Positions 33,993-42,435 of a stretch of DNA of 64,000 nt are shown piece after piece; positions within the stretch are counted from its first letter, which is position 1; every line of letters begins with the position of its first letter. The stretch comes from CAZCDS01 sp964497585 (GTDB taxonomy: Bacteria; Desulfobacterota; Desulfomonilia; Desulfomonilales; Desulfomonilaceae). Under the pieces are notes generated by a model. That model searched no databases, was not told the origin of the DNA, and worked only from the letters and a program-made list of their open reading frames with translations. The stretch spans positions 124,001-188,000 of the forward strand of contig CAZCDS010000005.1 of the NCBI GenBank assembly GCA_964497585.1. The letters are read 5' to 3'. The position numbers were made by a program, and so were the translations under genes.

Positions 33993-34636
33993 GCTCCTGC
34001 TATCGATCCATCGTGGAATACTCACGAGACAACACCGACCTAAAGAAAGAACGGGAGATCGCTATCTTTCAAGCCGCGTGCCACGTCATCCGACGCAAGG
34101 GGTTTCACCAGGCCCGCATCATTGACATCGCTCGAAGAGCCGGCATATCGTACGGACTCGTATACCACTATTTCAGAAGCAAATCCGATCTGTTCAACGC
34201 CATCTTCAATGAATGGTGGACCAGTCTCTTCGCGGAGATGGACCGTCTCGAATCCAAGTACTGCTCAATCGAACAAAGACTTGCCGGGCTTGTCGATTAC
34301 TTCTTTGACCTGTATGAGAACAGGCCGGATTTACTTAACATCTTCATCACGGAGTTCTCGCGCTCCACGGCCAATTTGACGCCCGAGCACTTGGAGTCGT
34401 TCAAACTCTTTTTCAGTCGCACGGAGAAGCTCATGGCGGAGGCCCAAGCCGAAGGAAGCCTCCGTGACGATGTGCGACCCCGCTATTTCATGTACGTCTT
34501 TTTCGGATCTCTTGAAGGGTTGCTTTCGGCAATGGTTTTCGAGAATCAGCCCATGAAGAGCAGGGCCCAGAGGAAACGCATCACCCAGGGATTGTTGGAA
34601 ATTTTCTTCAACGGTGCTCGTGCACGACGAGGCTGA
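33983..34636 (+). CDS. TetR/AcrR-family transcriptional regulator
   Basis: A 217-residue repressor-type protein. The HTH is at about residues 25-70: IFQAACHVIRRKGFHQARI, DIARRAGISYGLVYHYFRSK-like, typical of TetR proteins that control fatty-acid and acyl-CoA operons. The C-terminal domain is all-helical and would bind the inducer, probably an acyl-CoA. The start is doubtful: ATG 33983 sits inside an 18-bp palindrome and has no Shine-Dalgarno, and GTG 34013 coincides with the start of transcription predicted from TTGACA/TATCGA. It is followed after 34 bases by the acyl-CoA genes it presumably controls. Confidence 0.88.
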   Translation: MSISSCYRSIVEYSRDNTDLKKEREIAIFQAACHVIRRKGFHQARIIDIARRAGISYGLVYHYFRSKSDLFNAIFNEWWTSLFAEMDRLESKYCSIEQRLAGLVDYFFDLYENRPDLLNIFITEFSRSTANLTPEHLESFKLFFSRTEKLMAEAQAEGSLRDDVRPRYFMYVFFGSLEGLLSAMVFENQPMKSRAQRKRITQGLLEIFFNGARARRG

Positions 34637-34670
34637 ACGAGTCCTTCATGGTCCTCAGGGAGACTGTCCG

Positions 34671-35813
34671 ATGGATTTTGCCCTGACCGAAGAGCAGCTC
34701 ATGTTCAAGGAGCAGGTGCTCAAATTCGCGCGAAAAGAGATCGCACCCCGGGCACAGGAACACGACCTGGAGGTAAAATTCGACTACGAGTCATGGCGCA
34801 AGCTCGGGGAGTTCGGGATCCTGGGCCTGCACTTTCCCGAGGAACTCGGAGGGAACGGCGCGGATGTCGTGACATCGGTGCTGGCCGCGGAAGCGCTGGG
34901 AGAAGCCGGCGTCGACGGCGGACTCACGTTGAGTTACGGTGCCCATACGTACTTGTGTGCGGATACGATCTTCACCCACGGCCGTGATGACCAGCGGAAA
35001 AAATACATCCCCAGGCTCGCCACAGGTGAATGGATTGGCTGCATGGGGCTTACTGAACCGGGAGCCGGTTCCGACGTCGCGGCCCTGAGCACCCGAGCCG
35101 ACAGGAAGGGCGACACGTGGGTGCTCAACGGCTCGAAGATGTTTATTACCAACGGTGCAATTGCTGATGTCGCGGTCATCTATGCAAGGCTGGCGGGTAG
35201 TTCCGGCCAGGAAGGAATATCCGCGTTCATCGTGGAGAAGGGCACTCCAGGCTTTTCTGTGGGCAGGCAGCTCAAGAAGATGGGTGTCCACTCGTCTCCC
35301 ACGTCGGAGTTGATCTTCGACGACTGCGTCATCCCGGCTGAAAATATTCTCGGACCGGAGGGTGGCGGATTTCCTATGGCTCTTCAGACGGTGGAATGGG
35401 ACCGGAGCACGCTCTTGGCTCCCTTTGTCGGAGCATCGGCATTTCTTCTGGAACGGTGCACTCGCTACGCGCAGCAACGGGAGCAGTTCGGCCGTCCCAT
35501 AGCGAGTTTCCAGGCGGTGAAGCACAAGATAGCCAACATCAAGATCTTCATGGAAGCGGCCAGGTCGCTCATCTACCGGATAGCATGGTACAAAGATCAG
35601 GGAAGACCCCTGAACCATCTGGAAGCGGCCATTGCAAAGCTCTTTGTCGGGGATTGGTCGTTGGAGCCGACGAACGACGCGTTGCAGGTTTTCGGCGGCT
35701 ACGGATATTGCCACGAGTACGATGTGGAGAGGATCTTCCGGGACGGGCGACTGGCCCCGCTCGGGGGCGGCACGTCAGATATCCAGAAGGTGATCATCTC
35801 TCGCCTTATGTGA
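34671..35813 (+). CDS. acyl-CoA dehydrogenase, first of an adjacent pair
   Basis: A 380-residue FAD flavoprotein. MDFALTEEQLMFKEQV, GCMGLTEPGAGSDVAAL (FAD/substrate loop), F-I-T-N-G, R-E-Q-F-G-R-P-I and QVFGGYGYCHEYDVERIFRD are typical. At the place of the common catalytic Glu (EGT motif) it has GGGTSD. In isovaleryl- and long-chain-type enzymes the base instead lies in helix G; here that region reads QTVEWDRSTLLAP, so Glu or Asp there may serve. ATG 34671 has CAGGGAG upstream. The gene begins the TetR-controlled operon and could act on a branched short-chain acyl-CoA such as isovaleryl-CoA (inference from the carboxylase downstream). Confidence 0.9.
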   Translation: MDFALTEEQLMFKEQVLKFARKEIAPRAQEHDLEVKFDYESWRKLGEFGILGLHFPEELGGNGADVVTSVLAAEALGEAGVDGGLTLSYGAHTYLCADTIFTHGRDDQRKKYIPRLATGEWIGCMGLTEPGAGSDVAALSTRADRKGDTWVLNGSKMFITNGAIADVAVIYARLAGSSGQEGISAFIVEKGTPGFSVGRQLKKMGVHSSPTSELIFDDCVIPAENILGPEGGGFPMALQTVEWDRSTLLAPFVGASAFLLERCTRYAQQREQFGRPIASFQAVKHKIANIKIFMEAARSLIYRIAWYKDQGRPLNHLEAAIAKLFVGDWSLEPTNDALQVFGGYGYCHEYDVERIFRDGRLAPLGGGTSDIQKVIISRLM

Positions 35814-35824
35814 GGTTCGGACCG

Positions 35825-36967
35825 ATGAACTTTGATTGGACGGTCGAGGAGCAGGAGATCAGGCCCAGGTTGGCTGCGCTTTTCGATGGGGAGGCCCGAC
35901 TCGAATTGGACGCGCTCGACGAGGCGGATCCTCCTGAAATCAAGAACCTTACCGTGATGTGCTTCCGCAGGCTCGGGGAGACGGGATATTTCACCCTGGG
36001 GATTGGTCCCTCCGCGGGCGATCGGGTAATGCCCATGGTCGCGGCTCAGGAGATGTTGGCCGGGGTCTCGGGATCGCTCTACCTGGCAGCCGAGACAACC
36101 GCGCGGCTTTTTGGAGGACTTCTCAGAGGATACGGGTCCCCAGATCTGAAGGATTCTCTGATGGAGCCTATCCTCCAGGGCAAACTCATCGCCGCGGTGG
36201 CCGTGTCAGAGCCGGAGGAGCTGGACACGGCAGGGGCACCCGTGACAACCGCCATACTCGATGGAGACGAGTACGTAATCACAGGCAAGAAGAGCTACGT
36301 GACCAACGCGCCGCTCGCGGATTGTCTCGCGATATCTGGGGAGGTCAGAGGCCGTCCCGCGGTATTCATCGTGGAACCGGGACTCAAGGGAGTTTCCGTG
36401 GGGGATCGATACCGAACCCTTGGATACAACGGCCTGACCGTTTCCTCCGTTGATCTCAATGCCGTTCGTGTTCCCACGGCCCGGGTTCTGGGGCCCTTCG
36501 ACAACACATCCCATCTCGACTTTTTGGCGACCATGCAGGATCTGATCTTAACGGTCGGGTCGGTCGGTCTGATGCAACGCACGGTTGCCTCGGCCAAGGA
36601 GTATGCGCAGACGCACCGGCGAGGAGGTCGTCCCGTACTTCGATTCCAGGAGAATCGCTTCAAGCTGGCGGAGATGCTGACGATGACACAGGCTGCTCAG
36701 TTGCTCGCGTACAGGGCCGCATGGCTCTACTCGGTGCAGGACAGCGAGGCCGCGACTGTGCTTCATTGCGCGAAGGTTTTCAGCGCTGAGTCTTCGGAGC
36801 GTGTGGCTGCCCTTGCCATGCAGATAATGGCCGGCCGGGGCTACATCTCGGGCAATCCCGCAGAACGGGCGTACCGTGAGTCGAAATTCGCCGCGATAGC
36901 GGGAACTACTTCCGAGGTCGCCCGCATGTCCATAGCAGACGATCTCTTGAGACAGTATCAGGTGTGA
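35825..36967 (+). CDS. divergent acyl-CoA dehydrogenase-like protein, second of the pair
   Basis: A 380-residue protein with the acyl-CoA dehydrogenase fold but eroded motifs. The usual TEPGAGSD loop reads SEPEELDTAG; the RxQFGxxI region reads RRGGRPVLRFQENRFKLAEM; the GGxGY region is MAGRGYISGN; and the catalytic EGT is AGTTSE. Helix G (QDLILTVGSVGL) also lacks a Glu at the alternative base position. It may be a non-catalytic partner of the dehydrogenase 11 bases upstream, as in heteromeric FadE pairs of actinobacteria. ATG 35825 (tgaGGTTCGGACCG upstream) gives a full-length domain; the open frame extends far back inside the previous gene without meaning. Confidence 0.85.
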   Translation: MNFDWTVEEQEIRPRLAALFDGEARLELDALDEADPPEIKNLTVMCFRRLGETGYFTLGIGPSAGDRVMPMVAAQEMLAGVSGSLYLAAETTARLFGGLLRGYGSPDLKDSLMEPILQGKLIAAVAVSEPEELDTAGAPVTTAILDGDEYVITGKKSYVTNAPLADCLAISGEVRGRPAVFIVEPGLKGVSVGDRYRTLGYNGLTVSSVDLNAVRVPTARVLGPFDNTSHLDFLATMQDLILTVGSVGLMQRTVASAKEYAQTHRRGGRPVLRFQENRFKLAEMLTMTQAAQLLAYRAAWLYSVQDSEAATVLHCAKVFSAESSERVAALAMQIMAGRGYISGNPAERAYRESKFAAIAGTTSEVARMSIADDLLRQYQV

Positions 36968-36970
36968 TCC

Positions 36971-38587
36971 ATGGAAGTCATCGACAGCAGAATTGATACC
37001 GCAAGCGATGAGTTCAAGGCCAACTACGAAGCCATGGCCGAGATGGTCGCCGAACTCAAGGAAGAGCTGCGCAAGGCACGCGAGGATCGGTCTGACAAGG
37101 CGCGAAAACGCAATGCGCAACTCGGCAAGTTGACGATTCAAGAGCGGTTGGACAAGCTCCTCGACCGGTATACTCCCTGGCTGGAAATCGCTCCCCTTGC
37201 GGCGAGGGGAATGTACGACGGCAAGGTCCATGCAGCGGGCGCACGGGCGGGTATCGGTCTGATTCACGGCCGAGAGGTCATTGTGAGCGGGAACGACCCC
37301 ATGATCAAGGGCGGAACCATCTACCCCCTGGGCGTCAAGAAGACCCTTCGCATTCAGACCATTGCCATGGAGAACCGGTTGCCGCTCATCATGCTCGTCG
37401 ATTCGGGGGGCGCTTACCTTCCTTTGCAGGCGGAGATCTTCCCGGACATCGACGACGGCGGCAGAACCTTCTACAACCAGGCGATCATGTCGAAGATGAA
37501 TATTCCGCAGATCACTGCGGTCCTCGGCCTCTGCACCGCGGGCGGCGCGTACGTTCCCGCGATGTCCGACCACGTGGTTCATGTGAAGGGCACTGGAGCG
37601 ATCTTCCTTGGCGGTCCTCCTCTGGTTAAGGCTGCAACGGGCGAAGATGTGAGTGCAGAAGACCTCGGCGGAGCGGATATCCATTGCAGGGAATCGGGGG
37701 TCTCGGACTACTTTGCGGAAGACGATGCCCACGCCATGGAGATCGTCCGAGACATCGTTGAAATGCTTCCCCAGGAGGAGAAGAGCTACATTCCGAGGCG
37801 GGCGCCCAAGGACCCGATCTATGATCCACAGGAAATCTGGGGAATCGTCCCGAGGTCCATCTCGACTCCGTACGACGTGCGGGAAGTGATCGCGAGAATG
37901 GTCGACGGATCGGAATTTCTTGAATTCAAAGCACTTTACGGTCCGACCCTCGTCTGCGGATGGGCGTTTATACACGGCTACCAGGTGGGGATCCTCGGGA
38001 ACAACGGGGTGCTCTTCTCGGAGAGTTCTCTCAAAGCGACCCAGTTCATCTCCCTGTGCGATCGACAAGGCATTCCGCTGATCTTTCTGCAAAACATCCC
38101 GGGCTACATTGTCGGCGCTGAGTATGAGCGGGGCGGAATTACCAAGGACGGCCACAAGATGGTTCATGCGGTGGCCACTGCCACGGTTCCGAAGTTCACG
38201 GTGATCGTGGGAGCTTCCTTTGGCGCGGGTAATTACGGTATGTGCGGCAGGGCTTATGGGCCCCGGTTCCTCTGGATGTGGCCCAACGCTCAGATTGGCG
38301 TGATGGGAGGAGAGCAGGCCGCGGATGTCCTCGTGACGGTCAAAAATGACCAGTTGGTCCGGGAAGGTAATCCCCCGATGCCGGAAGAGATGGCTGAGCA
38401 GATTCGGCAGCCGATCATTCATTCTGCGCTGAAAGAGGGGAACGCGTACTACAGCACGGCGAATCTCTGGGATGATGGGATCCTCGATCCCGCGCGGACA
38501 CGGGACGTACTGGGGTTGGCCGTTTCCGTATCCCTCAATTCTCGGCTTGACGAGCGCGATCAAGGCCACGGCGTTTTTCGAATGTAG
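36971..38587 (+). CDS. acyl-CoA carboxylase carboxyltransferase subunit (methylcrotonyl-CoA carboxylase beta-like)
   Basis: A 538-residue carboxyltransferase. Its characteristic segments are those of methylcrotonyl/geranyl-CoA carboxylase beta: LVDSGGAYLPLQAEIFPD, CTAGGAYVPAMSDH, IFLGGPPLVKAATGE, SAEDLGGADIHCRESG, GYIVGAEYERGGITKDG and GAGNYGMCGRAYGPRFLW, followed by M-G-G-E-Q-A-A. It would carboxylate an alpha,beta-unsaturated acyl-CoA using carboxybiotin from the separate carrier encoded two genes later. The ATG at 36971 follows the previous stop by three bases. Propionyl- or acetyl-CoA carboxylase is less likely given these motifs. Confidence 0.92.
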   Translation: MEVIDSRIDTASDEFKANYEAMAEMVAELKEELRKAREDRSDKARKRNAQLGKLTIQERLDKLLDRYTPWLEIAPLAARGMYDGKVHAAGARAGIGLIHGREVIVSGNDPMIKGGTIYPLGVKKTLRIQTIAMENRLPLIMLVDSGGAYLPLQAEIFPDIDDGGRTFYNQAIMSKMNIPQITAVLGLCTAGGAYVPAMSDHVVHVKGTGAIFLGGPPLVKAATGEDVSAEDLGGADIHCRESGVSDYFAEDDAHAMEIVRDIVEMLPQEEKSYIPRRAPKDPIYDPQEIWGIVPRSISTPYDVREVIARMVDGSEFLEFKALYGPTLVCGWAFIHGYQVGILGNNGVLFSESSLKATQFISLCDRQGIPLIFLQNIPGYIVGAEYERGGITKDGHKMVHAVATATVPKFTVIVGASFGAGNYGMCGRAYGPRFLWMWPNAQIGVMGGEQAADVLVTVKNDQLVREGNPPMPEEMAEQIRQPIIHSALKEGNAYYSTANLWDDGILDPARTRDVLGLAVSVSLNSRLDERDQGHGVFRM

Positions 38588-38598
38588 GGGCCGGGTTG

Positions 38599-40098
38599 AT
38601 GTTCAAGAAAATACTTGTTGCAAATCGTGGTGAGATCGCGGTCAGGATCATGCGGACCGCAGCAGAGATGGGTGTCAAGACCGTCGCGGTGTACTCGGAA
38701 GCGGACCGCAGGGCCTTGCACGTGCTCAACGCAAACGAAGCCTTTCTGCTGGGAGAATCCGATCCGCTGTCGAGCTACCTGAATATCGACAAGATTATCC
38801 AGGCCGCAAGAGAGTCCGGCGCGGAGGCGATACACCCCGGATACGGATTCCTGGCGGAGAATTCCACCTTCGCGAATCGCGTGGCAGAAGAGGGGCTCGT
38901 CTTTATCGGTCCGCCTGGAGACGTCCTGGCGCGAGTTGGAGACAAAACCGAAGCTCGCAGAATCATGGCTGAGTGCAACGTCCCGATCATCCCTGGTATG
39001 ACTGCGTCCGAAGCCGATCCCGACAAGTTGGCCGAGGCCGCCAAGGAGATGGGTTATCCGGTATTGATCAAGGCTTCCGCGGGGGGCGGCGGCAAGGGGA
39101 TGCGGATCGTGGAATCCCCTGAGCAAATTGGCGAAGCGGCTTCCCTTGCAGCGAGCGAGGCGCTTGGGGCATTCGGTGATGGATCGATCTACCTGGAGAA
39201 GTATCTCGAGAAGCCGCGTCACGTGGAATTCCAAATACTTGCCGACACTCATGGTAATGTGGTGCACCTCTTTGAGCGAGAGTGCTCCGTCCAGCGACGA
39301 CACCAGAAGATCATTGAGGAGACTCCTTCCCCTGCACTCACCGAGGATCTTCGGGCCCGTATGGGCGAGGCCGCACTCGTCGCGGCCCGGGCCTCGGGGT
39401 ACGTCAATGCGGGCACGGTTGAGTTCCTGCTCGATCGGAATGGTGAGTTCTATTTCCTCGAGGTCAACGCTCGCCTGCAGGTGGAGCATCCCGTAACCGA
39501 GATGACTACGGGACTGGACCTCGTACGCAGGCAGTTGGAGATTGCCGCGGGCGAGCCTCTGCCGTTCACGCAGGAGGAAATTTCGCGTAAAGGACACGCG
39601 ATCGAGTGCCGAATCTACGCGGAGGATGCCGAGGCCGACTTCATGCCGTCTCCCGGACAGATACTCTATTTCCGTTCCGCGGAGGGTCCGGGCGTACGGT
39701 ACGACCACGGATTATACTCCGGCTTTGAAGTGCCGGTTCACTACGATCCCATACTGGCCAAACTCATCGTCTGGGCTGAAGATAGGCCCTCTGCCTGCGA
39801 TCGAATGGTACGGGGGTTGAAGGAGAGCGTGGTGCTGGGGGTTAAGACACCCATTGAGTTCCTCATCGATGTTGTCTCGTCTGAGGCTTTTCGCTCGGGA
39901 GAAATACATACCCACTTCATCGAGGATAATTTTTCCCAGTGGCGGCCGGATACCGGAGGCGATGTGACAGCCGCGCTTGCCTTCACTGCGAGCGAGATGC
40001 TCGGCATACGCCAGGTGAGTGCCCCGGGAAACCTTTCTGAGCGCAGCGACTTGCCCTCTCCTTGGCAGACCCTTGGGAGCTGGCAACTGATGAAATAA
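38599..40098 (+). CDS. biotin carboxylase subunit of the acyl-CoA carboxylase
   Basis: A 499-residue ATP-grasp biotin carboxylase (carboxylates biotin with ATP and bicarbonate). FKKILVANRGEIAVRIMR at the N-terminus, GYGFLAENSTFA, KASAGGGGKGMRIV (ATP-grasp loop), ERECSVQRRHQKIIEE and FLEVNARLQVEHPVTEMTTG are all present. The biotin carrier domain found fused in MCC-alpha is absent; it is encoded by the next gene, which begins 53 bases after this stop. ATG 38599 was chosen over TTG 38596. Confidence 0.94.
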   Translation: MFKKILVANRGEIAVRIMRTAAEMGVKTVAVYSEADRRALHVLNANEAFLLGESDPLSSYLNIDKIIQAARESGAEAIHPGYGFLAENSTFANRVAEEGLVFIGPPGDVLARVGDKTEARRIMAECNVPIIPGMTASEADPDKLAEAAKEMGYPVLIKASAGGGGKGMRIVESPEQIGEAASLAASEALGAFGDGSIYLEKYLEKPRHVEFQILADTHGNVVHLFERECSVQRRHQKIIEETPSPALTEDLRARMGEAALVAARASGYVNAGTVEFLLDRNGEFYFLEVNARLQVEHPVTEMTTGLDLVRRQLEIAAGEPLPFTQEEISRKGHAIECRIYAEDAEADFMPSPGQILYFRSAEGPGVRYDHGLYSGFEVPVHYDPILAKLIVWAEDRPSACDRMVRGLKESVVLGVKTPIEFLIDVVSSEAFRSGEIHTHFIEDNFSQWRPDTGGDVTAALAFTASEMLGIRQVSAPGNLSERSDLPSPWQTLGSWQLMK

Positions 40099-40151
40099 TA
40101 GGAGGCGGAAACGGCTCGCCGCAACATAGATTCGGAGCCGGAGTCATCCCC

Positions 40152-40676
40152 ATGGAATACAGAGTAAAGGTCGGCGAGGACATCCATGTAGTGGAAGCGA
40201 GTGACCTCGACAGCTTGCAAGCGAGCCCCGTCAAGGTCGGTGAGAAGACTATGGATGTTGCTGCGGCGACTGTTTCACCGTCTCACCTCCATCTTCGCGT
40301 CAACGGTCGACCCATGAACGTCTATGTGGCTGCGACTCAGGATGGGACTTGGGTCTGGGCCGACGGGCGGGCACGTCTCGCGCAGGACGCGGACCAGATT
40401 GTACGACGGCGGTCCCGTGGACCGGGCGGCGCAGCCCCGTCCGCCGTTACCCCGCCCACGCCGGCAACCGTGGTACGGATCCTCGCCGAGGTCGGGCAGA
40501 GTGTCACGAGAGGCACGCCTCTCGTGGTGGTCTCTGCCATGAAAATGGAGATCACCCTGTCCGCGCCCTACGACGGAGTGGTCACCGCGGTGAACACGGA
40601 AGAGGGATCAGCGGTAAGTCCGGGCGAAATCCTCGTGGATATTGAGAAACAGCCGGAGGAAGAAGCGGATGAGTGA
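40152..40676 (+). CDS. biotin carboxyl carrier protein (biotinyl domain)
   Basis: A 174-residue carrier protein. The C-terminal biotinyl domain has the biotinylation site VVSAMKMEITLSAP (Lys of A-M-K-M) at about residue 134 and closes with VSPGEILVDI. The N-terminal 90 residues resemble the linker/BT-like region of carboxylase alpha chains (VKVGEDIHVVEASD, VSPSHLHLRVNGRP), followed by a proline-rich hinge (PPTPATV). It shuttles carboxybiotin between the carboxylase and carboxyltransferase encoded upstream. CGGAG stands eight bases before ATG 40152. It overlaps the enoyl-CoA hydratase start by eight bases. Confidence 0.92.
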   Translation: MEYRVKVGEDIHVVEASDLDSLQASPVKVGEKTMDVAAATVSPSHLHLRVNGRPMNVYVAATQDGTWVWADGRARLAQDADQIVRRRSRGPGGAAPSAVTPPTPATVVRILAEVGQSVTRGTPLVVVSAMKMEITLSAPYDGVVTAVNTEEGSAVSPGEILVDIEKQPEEEADE

Positions 40677-41442
40677 ACCGGAACTCCTGTACGAAGTCAA
40701 GGACGCAGTGGCCTGGCTCACTATCAACAGGGAAGTCCGTCGCAACGCGTTGAGCCTCGAGATGATTGATCTCTTCCACGAGTATCTCGACCGCGTGGAA
40801 GCCGACGACGCTATCAGGGTGGTCTGTTTGACCGCGACGGGTGAGAAGGCGTTCTGCTCCGGAGCCGACCTGGCGACAAGCTTCGAAGGGGAAGAGACCG
40901 CGGCCGGCGCGCGAAAATACGCGGGATTGCTCAAGAGAATGGCGGCTTTCTCCAAGCCGATCGTCGCTCGCGTGAACGGGCACTGCATGGCAGGCGGAAT
41001 GGGATTCATGCTCTCCTCAGACATCGTTTACGCACGTGAAGGGGTGAAATTCGGCACGCCGGAAGTCAATGTGGGCCTCTTCCCCATGATGATCGGCGCG
41101 TTGATTTTTCGGAACGCCACCCGCAAGAAGGCGCTCGAGATGATCTACACCGCCCGGATGCTGACGGCGTCGGACGCAGAAGACATGGGACTCATTACAA
41201 AGGCCGTCCCGCGGGAAGAGCTTGACGGACTCGTGCAGGAGACCTTGAACACGATAGCGGGCAAGGCGCCCCTTGCCATCAAGATCGGGAGGCAGGCGCT
41301 CGCCGCGGCCGAGGATCGTACGCTCAACGAGGCATTGGATTACCTTTGCGAGAAGCTTGCAGAAGTCGTCTCGACCGAGGACGCCAAAGAAGGACTCATG
41401 GCCTTCATGCAGAAGAGACGACCCGAGTGGAAGGGGCGGTGA
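40669..41442 (+). CDS. enoyl-CoA hydratase/isomerase-family protein
   Basis: A 257-residue crotonase-fold enzyme. The oxyanion-hole segments are CSGADLATSF and NGHCMAGGMGFMLSSDIVYA; F-G-T-P-E-V-N-V-G-L-F-P-M-M follows. The usual catalytic Glu at the position of mitochondrial Glu144/164 is hard to place: the helix reads AGGMGFMLSSD with Met where A-L-G-G-G-C-E-L often stands, while PEVNVGLFP keeps the second Glu (E of TPE). In the MCC context it could hydrate 3-methylglutaconyl-CoA (LiuC-like). GGAGGAAGAAGCGG precedes ATG 40669. Confidence 0.9.
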   Translation: MSEPELLYEVKDAVAWLTINREVRRNALSLEMIDLFHEYLDRVEADDAIRVVCLTATGEKAFCSGADLATSFEGEETAAGARKYAGLLKRMAAFSKPIVARVNGHCMAGGMGFMLSSDIVYAREGVKFGTPEVNVGLFPMMIGALIFRNATRKKALEMIYTARMLTASDAEDMGLITKAVPREELDGLVQETLNTIAGKAPLAIKIGRQALAAAEDRTLNEALDYLCEKLAEVVSTEDAKEGLMAFMQKRRPEWKGR

Positions 41443-41527
41443 GGGAGATTGCGGATCGGGATAGGAACCAAGACTCCGCTTGTGGCCCTCCGAGAATCAG
41501 GCTGGTGTTAAGGAGGTTGTGGAAAGG

Positions 41528-42415
41528 ATGTCTTCCTTGTGGATCAGAGATAACCAGGATTTCGAACGACCCTGCATGATCACCTGCGCACTCTCGGGAG
41601 TCGTGGCGAACCGGAACCAATGTCCCGCCATTCCATACACTCCCGAGGAATACGCTGAGCAGGCAAAGGCCGCGTACGAGGCAGGTGCGGCCGTGGTTCA
41701 TGTCCACGCTCGCACCCGGGAAGGCCTCCCCAGCTACGAGGTCGCCGACTACCGCGACATCTCCGCCGCGATTACCGACGCGTGTCCAATCATTATCAAC
41801 TTTTCCACCGGCGCCATCAACATCACCACCGAGCAGAAAACGGCTCACATCAAGGCTATCAAGCCGGCCATCGGCGCGTTGAACATGGGTTCCATGAATT
41901 ACGCGAAGTACAACCCGAAGAAGAAGAGCTTTGTCTTCGAGTTCGTCTTTCCCAATCCGTTCACCGAGATTGTACAGATCGTGAAGGCGATGAACGAGGT
42001 TCGGACGAAACCCGAGATGGAGTGCTTCGACCTTGGGCACGTGGGAAATTCCTATCCGCTGATCGATATGGGACTGCTCGAGCCGCCATATCAGTACAGC
42101 CTCATCATGGGCGTGGTGGGCGGGATACCGCCGACCATTCCGAACCTCGTCAAGATGGTTGAGATGCTGCCCCCGCGGAGCGATTGGGAGGTCATCGGTA
42201 TCAGCCTTGACCAATGGCGCCTCCTTGCCGGGGCGATCTCTCTGGGAGGCAACATCAGGGTAGGGCTTGAAGACAACTTCTACCTCAGTCCGGGCAAGAT
42301 GGCCGCATCAAACGGGGATCTCGTAAAAAAAGCCGCTCGCATGGTTCGTGATCAGGGCAGAGCGGTCGCGTCCGTGGAGGAATGCAGGGAACGCCTCGGA
42401 CTCGTCAACAGGTAA
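41528..42415 (+). CDS. beta-keto acid cleavage enzyme (BKACE, DUF849 family)
   Basis: A 295-residue TIM-barrel enzyme of the BKACE family. The family reaction is beta-keto acid plus acetyl-CoA to acetoacetate plus a new acyl-CoA, with zinc. The metal motif AAVVHVHARTREG (two His of HVH), the CALSGV start, PYTPEEYAEQAKAAYEAGA, IIINFSTGA, CFDLGHVGN and the N-I-R-V-G-L-E-D segment are clear. ATG 41528 is preceded by AGGAGG 11 bases away; a GTG nine bases upstream in frame is the alternative. It stands where leucine-degradation operons usually encode HMG-CoA lyase. Substrate specificity is not readable by eye. Confidence 0.93.
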   Translation: MSSLWIRDNQDFERPCMITCALSGVVANRNQCPAIPYTPEEYAEQAKAAYEAGAAVVHVHARTREGLPSYEVADYRDISAAITDACPIIINFSTGAINITTEQKTAHIKAIKPAIGALNMGSMNYAKYNPKKKSFVFEFVFPNPFTEIVQIVKAMNEVRTKPEMECFDLGHVGNSYPLIDMGLLEPPYQYSLIMGVVGGIPPTIPNLVKMVEMLPPRSDWEVIGISLDQWRLLAGAISLGGNIRVGLEDNFYLSPGKMAASNGDLVKKAARMVRDQGRAVASVEECRERLGLVNR

Positions 42416-42435
42416 GGAGCGGGAGGCCCGTTGAG

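Noticed and set aside
35396..35824. Upstream extension of the second acyl-CoA dehydrogenase frame
   Set aside because: It lies inside the first dehydrogenase gene; the domain begins at ATG 35825.
36548..38569. 673-codon open frame on the minus strand opposite the carboxyltransferase gene
   Set aside because: It mirrors the codon structure of the real plus-strand gene in GC-rich DNA, has no ribosome site and is His/Arg/Asp-rich without any recognisable motif.
38560..39708. 382-codon minus-strand frame opposite the biotin carboxylase gene
   Set aside because: Antisense shadow of a gene with complete ATP-grasp motifs.
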